Assembly (NCBI RefSeq): GCF_004138105.1
Contig: NZ_RXHQ01000002.1
Span: 124,001-188,000, forward strand
DNA: 64,000 nucleotides
Source of the DNA: Xylanivirga thermophila
GTDB taxonomy: Bacteria; Bacillota; Clostridia; Caldicoprobacterales; Xylanivirgaceae
Direction of reading: 5' to 3'
Shown here one piece after another: positions 59,667 to 64,000 of the stretch. Below the pieces are notes generated by a model. It was given only the letters and a program-made list of their open reading frames with translations. It did no database searches and was not told the DNA's origin. Position 1 is the stretch's first letter. Each line of letters opens with the position of its first letter. The translations under genes were made by a program, and so were the position numbers.

Positions 59667-61682
59667 ATGGGGAATTGTACCATTGCACTGGCCGGCAATC
59701 CTAATACCGGTAAAACATGTATTTTTAACAATTTAACAGGGGCTAAACAACATGTTGGCAACTGGCCAGGAGTTACAGTAGAAAAGAAAGAAGGAATGAT
59801 AAATCATAAAGGATATGATATAAGGATTGTAGATCTGCCAGGGACCTATAGTCTAGGTGCATTTTCAGGCGATGAGATAGTTGCCAGGGATTATATAATA
59901 TCAGAATCCCCCGACGCAATAGTTAACGTGGTAGATGCGACAAACCTTCAAAGAAATCTATATTTAACAGTACAGATTTTAGAAGCTCAAACCAATGTGA
60001 TAATAGCCCTTAATATGATAGATCAGGCCAAAAAATATGGGATTGAAATCAATACAAAGAAATTATCCCATATGCTAGGTGTACCCATAGTTCCAACTAT
60101 AGCAGCAAAACAAAAAGGCATGGATGATATATTAGATACGGTTATAAAGGATCAGAAAAATGTCTCCCATACTTGGCATATAGACTATGGCAGCATCATA
60201 GAACCTAAGCTGGCAGCACTTAAAGAATATATACAAACAAACGACATTATTTCAAAAAAATATCCTGCCAGATGGTTAGCTATAAAACTATTAGAAGGAG
60301 ACGAAGCTGTAACAGATGATATAAGAAAGCTATCTGGAGGCACAGAACTCTTAAATGTCGCCAATACCGCAATATCCAAGATAGAAAAGGAGTTAAATGC
60401 TCCTTTGGATTCAGCAATTATAGAAAAGCGCTATCAATATATAAATATCTTGATAGAAGAATGTGTAGATACCACAAGAACTAAAACCGAAACTATTACA
60501 GATAAAATTGATAGCATACTTACCCATAGACTATTCGGGCTACCTATATTTTTAGCCATAATGATACTGGTATTTGAGTTTACATTTAAACTTAGTAAAC
60601 CCATTGTAGACTTGATAGAAAATGGATTTAAATCTTTGGGCATATGGGCTCAAACCTATTTAGCAGGGATTAATGCTCCGGAATTATTTATATCTTTTAT
60701 AGTAGACGGCATTATAGCTGGAATAGGAGCGGTATTAGCCATACTTCCCGTACTAGCCCTCCTGTTTCTAGCAATAGCTGTATTAGAAGACAGCGGTTAT
60801 ATGGCTAGGGTAGCATATATAATGGATAAGCCAATGAAAAAAATAGGGCTCCATGGAAAGGCCTTTATACCTTTTATACTAGGATTTGGCTGCAATGTGC
60901 CAGCCATAATGTCCACTAGAACGCTAGATAATGATCGTGATAGAATGATAACCATACTATCAAATCCCTTCATATCCTGCGGCGCCCGCCTTCCCATATA
61001 TACGGCATTTACCGCCGCTTTTTTTCCAAAGCATCAAACATTGATTATAATGTCATTATATGCTTTAGGCGTCCTAATTTCTATTGTAACAGTCAAAATT
61101 TTTGGAGGACTGGTATTTAAGGATGAAGATTCGTCTTTTATTATAGAGCTTCCACAATATCATATGCCCACTATAAAAGGCTCCATGCTACTCATGTGGG
61201 AAAAAATAAAGGATTTTCTAAAGAGGGCAAGCACCATCATATTATCGGCAATTATAGTTATATGGGCTCTCTCTACACTACCAGTTGGTGTAGAATATGC
61301 CAGCGATAAAAGTGTGGTAGGACGCATAAGTTCGTTTATAGCACCCATATTCAAACCTGCTGGCTTCGGTACATGGCAGGCTACTATTGCCCTTATCTTT
61401 GGTATATTAGCTAAAGAGATAGTAATAGGCACCCTTGGGGTAGTATATAAAACAGGCATACAGGGTTTAAATGCAGCATTAACTCTGCACTTTACTCCAT
61501 TGTCAGCCTACTCATATATGGTAATGTCCCTTTTATATGCACCTTGTATATCCACCATAAGTGTTATAAGAAGCGAAACCAAATCTCGGAAATGGACGGC
61601 TATATCCCTTATATATAGCTTTGCGGTGGCATGGATTACATCCGTTTTAATATACCAGATAGGCAGCCTTATAATAAGCTAG
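59667..61682 (+). CDS. feoB: Ferrous iron transporter FeoB
   Basis: 671 residues. The G domain has ALAGNPNTGKTCIFNNLTG (G1), DLPGTYSLG (G3) and ALNMIDQAKK (G4). The membrane part holds about ten helices, with the Gate motifs around FIPFILGFGCNVPAIMSTR and NPFISCGARLPIY. It imports Fe2+. The ATG at 59667 is used because AAGGGAGG lies seven bases upstream. An in-frame start 20 codons earlier would overlap feoA. Confidence 0.97.
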   Translation: MGNCTIALAGNPNTGKTCIFNNLTGAKQHVGNWPGVTVEKKEGMINHKGYDIRIVDLPGTYSLGAFSGDEIVARDYIISESPDAIVNVVDATNLQRNLYLTVQILEAQTNVIIALNMIDQAKKYGIEINTKKLSHMLGVPIVPTIAAKQKGMDDILDTVIKDQKNVSHTWHIDYGSIIEPKLAALKEYIQTNDIISKKYPARWLAIKLLEGDEAVTDDIRKLSGGTELLNVANTAISKIEKELNAPLDSAIIEKRYQYINILIEECVDTTRTKTETITDKIDSILTHRLFGLPIFLAIMILVFEFTFKLSKPIVDLIENGFKSLGIWAQTYLAGINAPELFISFIVDGIIAGIGAVLAILPVLALLFLAIAVLEDSGYMARVAYIMDKPMKKIGLHGKAFIPFILGFGCNVPAIMSTRTLDNDRDRMITILSNPFISCGARLPIYTAFTAAFFPKHQTLIIMSLYALGVLISIVTVKIFGGLVFKDEDSSFIIELPQYHMPTIKGSMLLMWEKIKDFLKRASTIILSAIIVIWALSTLPVGVEYASDKSVVGRISSFIAPIFKPAGFGTWQATIALIFGILAKEIVIGTLGVVYKTGIQGLNAALTLHFTPLSAYSYMVMSLLYAPCISTISVIRSETKSRKWTAISLIYSFAVAWITSVLIYQIGSLIIS

Positions 61683-61715
61683 TACATCTTATATGAAAGA
61701 AGGTGTATTTATAAT

Positions 61716-61865
61716 ATGAAGGCCATTGAAACGATTTTAATATTGTCTATTTGCATAATTGCAGCCATAATACTGTATAAAAAGACAATAAAGGCTCCTA
61801 CATGCACTTCCTGCAGCGATTGTCCCCTTGCATCAAAATGTAATAGTCCAAAGGATAAGCAATAG
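61716..61865 (+). CDS. FeoB-associated Cys-rich small membrane protein
   Basis: 49 residues: MKAIETILILSICIIAAIIL forms one membrane helix, then a short basic stretch and Cys30, Cys33, Cys36 and Cys42 (CTSCSDCPLASKC). Small single-helix Cys-cluster proteins are common directly after feoB in Firmicutes. The role is not known, perhaps metal delivery. AGAAGGTG stands 11-12 bases before the ATG, 33 bp after feoB. Confidence 0.82.
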   Translation: MKAIETILILSICIIAAIILYKKTIKAPTCTSCSDCPLASKCNSPKDKQ

Positions 61866-61867
61866 GG

Positions 61868-61905
61868 AAAACCCGCTTTGTATCCTACAAAGCGGGTTTT
61901 TATTT
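61868..61905. terminator. Shared terminator of the feo operon and sipL
   Basis: Arms AAAACCCGCTTTGTA and TACAAAGCGGGTTTT, loop TCC, with T following. It lies two bases past the small protein's stop and abuts the sipL stop (61905) on the other strand. Confidence 0.88.
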
Positions 61906-63482
61906 TATTGGGCAGATACCTGATAGTCAAATTTTTTATATATAATTATTCTACTACCTACTTCAAGATGATCCTCATCTTCTATATCATTATATTTAAG
62001 GATATTTTCAATCGTCGTATTATATCTCTTGGCAATATTCCACATATTATCCCTAGGCTTCACGAAATAGATAAATATGCCTCCCTCGTTTGGCTCCTTA
62101 TCCTCTACCTCTTCAAAACCTAGTAATATCTCCTTTTCAGATATGGTCCATACCTCCGACCTTGCAGCTATATTTACCTTTAACTCCATTTCATCAGGAG
62201 ATAAAAGAACAAATTTTACATCCTCCACCTGCAGTGAACTTTTTGAATACATATCTTCGTTTATACCATTTATCTCTACAGCCTGCCTAAATGGAATATC
62301 CTCCTGGAAGTTTCCTACTACACCGCCCATCTCACCTGAACGATATATGATATTAGATGCCAGTATGCCTTCTATAATGACCTGCCCTTCCCTTATCTCT
62401 TCATCACTGATTATAGGTTGAACACTTACATGCATTACCTCATCAGCCTCCGGCATACCTTGGGGAAATGATATACTCTCCTTTACTACAGTCTGTGATT
62501 GTCCTTCACCCATGCTCTCAACTAGCTTTACACTGCGCTTTTTAAGTTGCAATCTTGTTTGAGGACTATATGCATCCGTTACTATGCGCTTGTTCTCTAT
62601 TTCAAATACTTCTCCTTCTACACTTAAGAGCACTTCTATTCCTATAATCCTAAGCTCACCATTTATATCCTCCCGAGCCTCCACATATACATCTTCTACA
62701 GTAACATTTGCATCACAGTCCATCCCCTGGTAGGCACCTGGTATGTCTACAAAATGCCCAAATTCTATTTGACAATCAAAATAGTTTATTGGCCTGCTAT
62801 CCTCTTCACATAAATATAATATTCCAACATCTATAGTACCATTTACCACTATCTTATTATCCGCTGTGCGCTTATCATCTATTGTAGTTTGTACCTTTTC
62901 CCTTAGTATCCTGTGTATAGATGGCATATCATCGTCTAAGACCACATCTTCCCTTATTACAGCCTGAGAAACCCCTTGACCCTGGCTAGTGCTTATCATT
63001 ATATCATCCTTAAGCGCCTGTACCTTTTCCTCATCCTTAAAGTCTTTTATAGCCTCCAATTGGAGCTCTTGATTTACTTTTGCATTTACATCAAGTACTG
63101 CCTTTATGCTTATCTTCCTGCTGTTTATAATATCATAATCCAAATGTTCCACATAGATATTCACATATGGTACCATCTTAGGCTTTATATCGGGCATATC
63201 AATATAATGGGTAAAACTAGTCTCTACATCCATGCTATCTAAATATTGGTTGTCTCCATCGGCCACATAAAGGATATTATACTTTATTGTGCCTTCAACC
63301 ATTACCTTATCCTGGATAGCTTCCTTACTGTTTATCACCACCCTGCCCAATACATCCAAAATTTTTGCAATATCCGGCTTAGCTTCAGGTACTATAATAT
63401 CAGCCTCTACCAAAGCCTGGGATAGTTGTTCCCCGACTACTTCATCTATCTTAATCAGGTCCCTTGTAAATTCGATGGCCAT
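61905..63482 (-). CDS. sipL: SipL-type spore morphogenesis protein (SPOCS/DUF3794 repeats and LysM)
   Basis: 525 residues. Two to three SPOCS (DUF3794) repeats fill about 20-440 (VMVEGTIKYNILYVADGD, VVNGTIDVGILYLCEEDS, VIIEGILASNIIYRSGEM). A C-terminal LysM (YFVKPRDNMWNIAKRYNTTI to about 517) ends the protein. This layout is that of C. difficile SipL, which binds SpoIVA at the forespore surface and starts coat assembly. GGGAGGAGG precedes the ATG. A role in coat attachment is inferred from architecture. Confidence 0.85.
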   Translation of the reverse strand: MAIEFTRDLIKIDEVVGEQLSQALVEADIIVPEAKPDIAKILDVLGRVVINSKEAIQDKVMVEGTIKYNILYVADGDNQYLDSMDVETSFTHYIDMPDIKPKMVPYVNIYVEHLDYDIINSRKISIKAVLDVNAKVNQELQLEAIKDFKDEEKVQALKDDIMISTSQGQGVSQAVIREDVVLDDDMPSIHRILREKVQTTIDDKRTADNKIVVNGTIDVGILYLCEEDSRPINYFDCQIEFGHFVDIPGAYQGMDCDANVTVEDVYVEAREDINGELRIIGIEVLLSVEGEVFEIENKRIVTDAYSPQTRLQLKKRSVKLVESMGEGQSQTVVKESISFPQGMPEADEVMHVSVQPIISDEEIREGQVIIEGILASNIIYRSGEMGGVVGNFQEDIPFRQAVEINGINEDMYSKSSLQVEDVKFVLLSPDEMELKVNIAARSEVWTISEKEILLGFEEVEDKEPNEGGIFIYFVKPRDNMWNIAKRYNTTIENILKYNDIEDEDHLEVGSRIIIYKKFDYQVSAQ

Positions 63483-63559
63483 TTTATTCCTCCTCCCGGC
63501 CTATTTTGCACCAAAATATTATCTTATTATATTAATATAAACGACCATCGAAAAATATG

Positions 63560-63817
63560 TTAAATTTTTTGGTTATTTTTACATACGATGAGTTCTACAT
63601 TAGAAGTCAGTATATCAAAATACGTATAGGACAACATTTGCACATTCCGTTCATCTATATCCACCTGCACCGTAAAGATATTGGGATATGTATCATATAT
63701 CACACCTTCCTTTACATATATCTTACGTCGGCCACTGTTGGCCTTTAAATGCACTTTTTCACCCCTGTTGGATTTCACTACTTCCTTGACCTTTAGTAGA
63801 GCTTGGCTATCTATCAT
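63560..63817 (-). CDS. veg: Veg family protein
   Basis: 85 residues: VHLKANSGRRKIYVKEGVIY, TYPNIFTVQVDID and LSYTYFDILTSNVELIV match the Veg (DUF1021) family, which in B. subtilis affects biofilm genes and is highly expressed. The ATG at 63817 has GGGTGA seven to eight bases upstream. An earlier in-frame ATG at 63832 has none. In Bacillus, veg lies by sspF and ispE, as it nearly does here. Confidence 0.92.
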   Translation of the reverse strand: MIDSQALLKVKEVVKSNRGEKVHLKANSGRRKIYVKEGVIYDTYPNIFTVQVDIDERNVQMLSYTYFDILTSNVELIVCKNNQKI

Positions 63818-63913
63818 TGTATCACCCTTCATAGTTATTTTGTAATAGTGTTCCCATTATGGAGTATTTTTATCCTGTAGGATTTATTCATAAAATCACA
63901 TAAAAAATCATTC

Positions 63914-63956
63914 CAAAAAAAGGATGCCCAACTGCTTAATGCGTGGACATCCTTTT
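63914..63956 (-). terminator. Terminator of a gene entering from the right
   Basis: AAAAGGATG and CATCCTTTT arms plus an inner CCA/TGG pairing, followed by seven T on the minus strand. It precedes veg and must close a gene beyond the right edge. Confidence 0.75.
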
Positions 63957-64000
63957 AATAGAGCAACAATCTCTTTGCAAGGACGTTTTTGTATACGTCA
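63955..64000 (-). CDS. Possible 3' end of a CDS running off the right edge
   Basis: The minus strand reads an open frame of about 14 codons (ending NVLAKRLLLY) to a TAA at 63955-63957, which overlaps the terminator stem, a layout seen for other genes here. Too short to identify. yabG would be expected from B. subtilis order, but nothing confirms it. Confidence 0.3.
   Translation of the reverse strand, partial: DVYKNVLAKRLLLY

Noticed and set aside
63483-63559. SigE promoter for sipL
   Set aside because: ACATATT is present near the veg end, but the matching -10 is poor (about four of eight).

Overview
The window comes from an A+T-rich, endospore-forming Gram-positive anaerobe, most likely a member of the Clostridia. 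It is dense with sporulation genes (yabP, yabQ, spoVT, spoVG, spoIIID, spoIIQ, two spoIID-type genes, spoIIR, sleB, ypeB, sspF). It has a SipL-type SPOCS/LysM protein, which is the clostridial counterpart of SpoVID, and a Na+-type V-ATPase where Bacillus subtilis carries its F-type ATP synthase. I cannot fix the genus. No rRNA, tRNA, CRISPR array, phage or insertion sequence was recognised.

Layout. 1-4887 (minus): S1-domain protein, divIC, yabQ, yabP, a SpoIID-like lipoprotein, rqcP, hup, mazG. 5193-11737: a sugar-utilisation cassette (GH31 alpha-xylosidase, two CUT1 permeases, a binding protein, and a LacI regulator that has lost its DNA-binding head). The cassette is bounded by terminators and interrupts the mazG-spoVB neighbourhood known from B. 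subtilis. 11805-23250 (minus): murJ/spoVB-like flippase, spoVT, prsA-like foldase, mfd, pth, prs, glmU, spoVG, purR. 23388-24104 (plus): a TtcA-type tRNA thiolase. 24113-32091 (minus): fabZ, two flagellar rod/hook-like genes, mbl, spoIIID, spoIIQ, spoIID, murA, ywmB. 32175-40661 (minus): the complete nine-gene V-ATPase operon, followed by upp, ywlE, sua5, a ZIP transporter, prfA, prmC, yqhQ, rpmE, an AI-2E family permease and rho (to 49921). 50431-54622 (plus): ddl, murI, ywiB, pyrG. 54706-58773 (minus): sspF, ypeB, sleB, spoIIR, ispE. 58959-61865 (plus): a DtxR-type regulator, feoA, feoB and a tiny Cys-rich membrane protein, with two copies of a palindromic operator. 61905-63817 (minus): sipL and veg.

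How the parts work together. Much of the window is cell envelope and sporulation machinery: precursor synthesis (glmU, murA, ddl, murI), shape (mbl), division (divIC), engulfment and intercompartment signalling (spoIID, spoIIQ, spoIIR), coat assembly (sipL, yabP/yabQ), spore DNA protection (sspF) and germination (sleB, ypeB). Candidate promoters for the sporulation sigma factors H (spoVG), E (yabP, spoIIID) and G (spoVT) can be read at the expected places. The V-ATPase c subunit carries every residue that binds Na+ in Enterococcus hirae, so the operon most likely makes a Na+ pump or Na+-driven synthase.

No wholly new system is evident. The best leads are the exact-locus substitution of V-ATPase for F-ATPase, the paired iron-regulator boxes in the feo operon, the AT-hook-bearing insertion in Rho together with its long leader, and the decapitated LacI regulator of the xyloside cassette.
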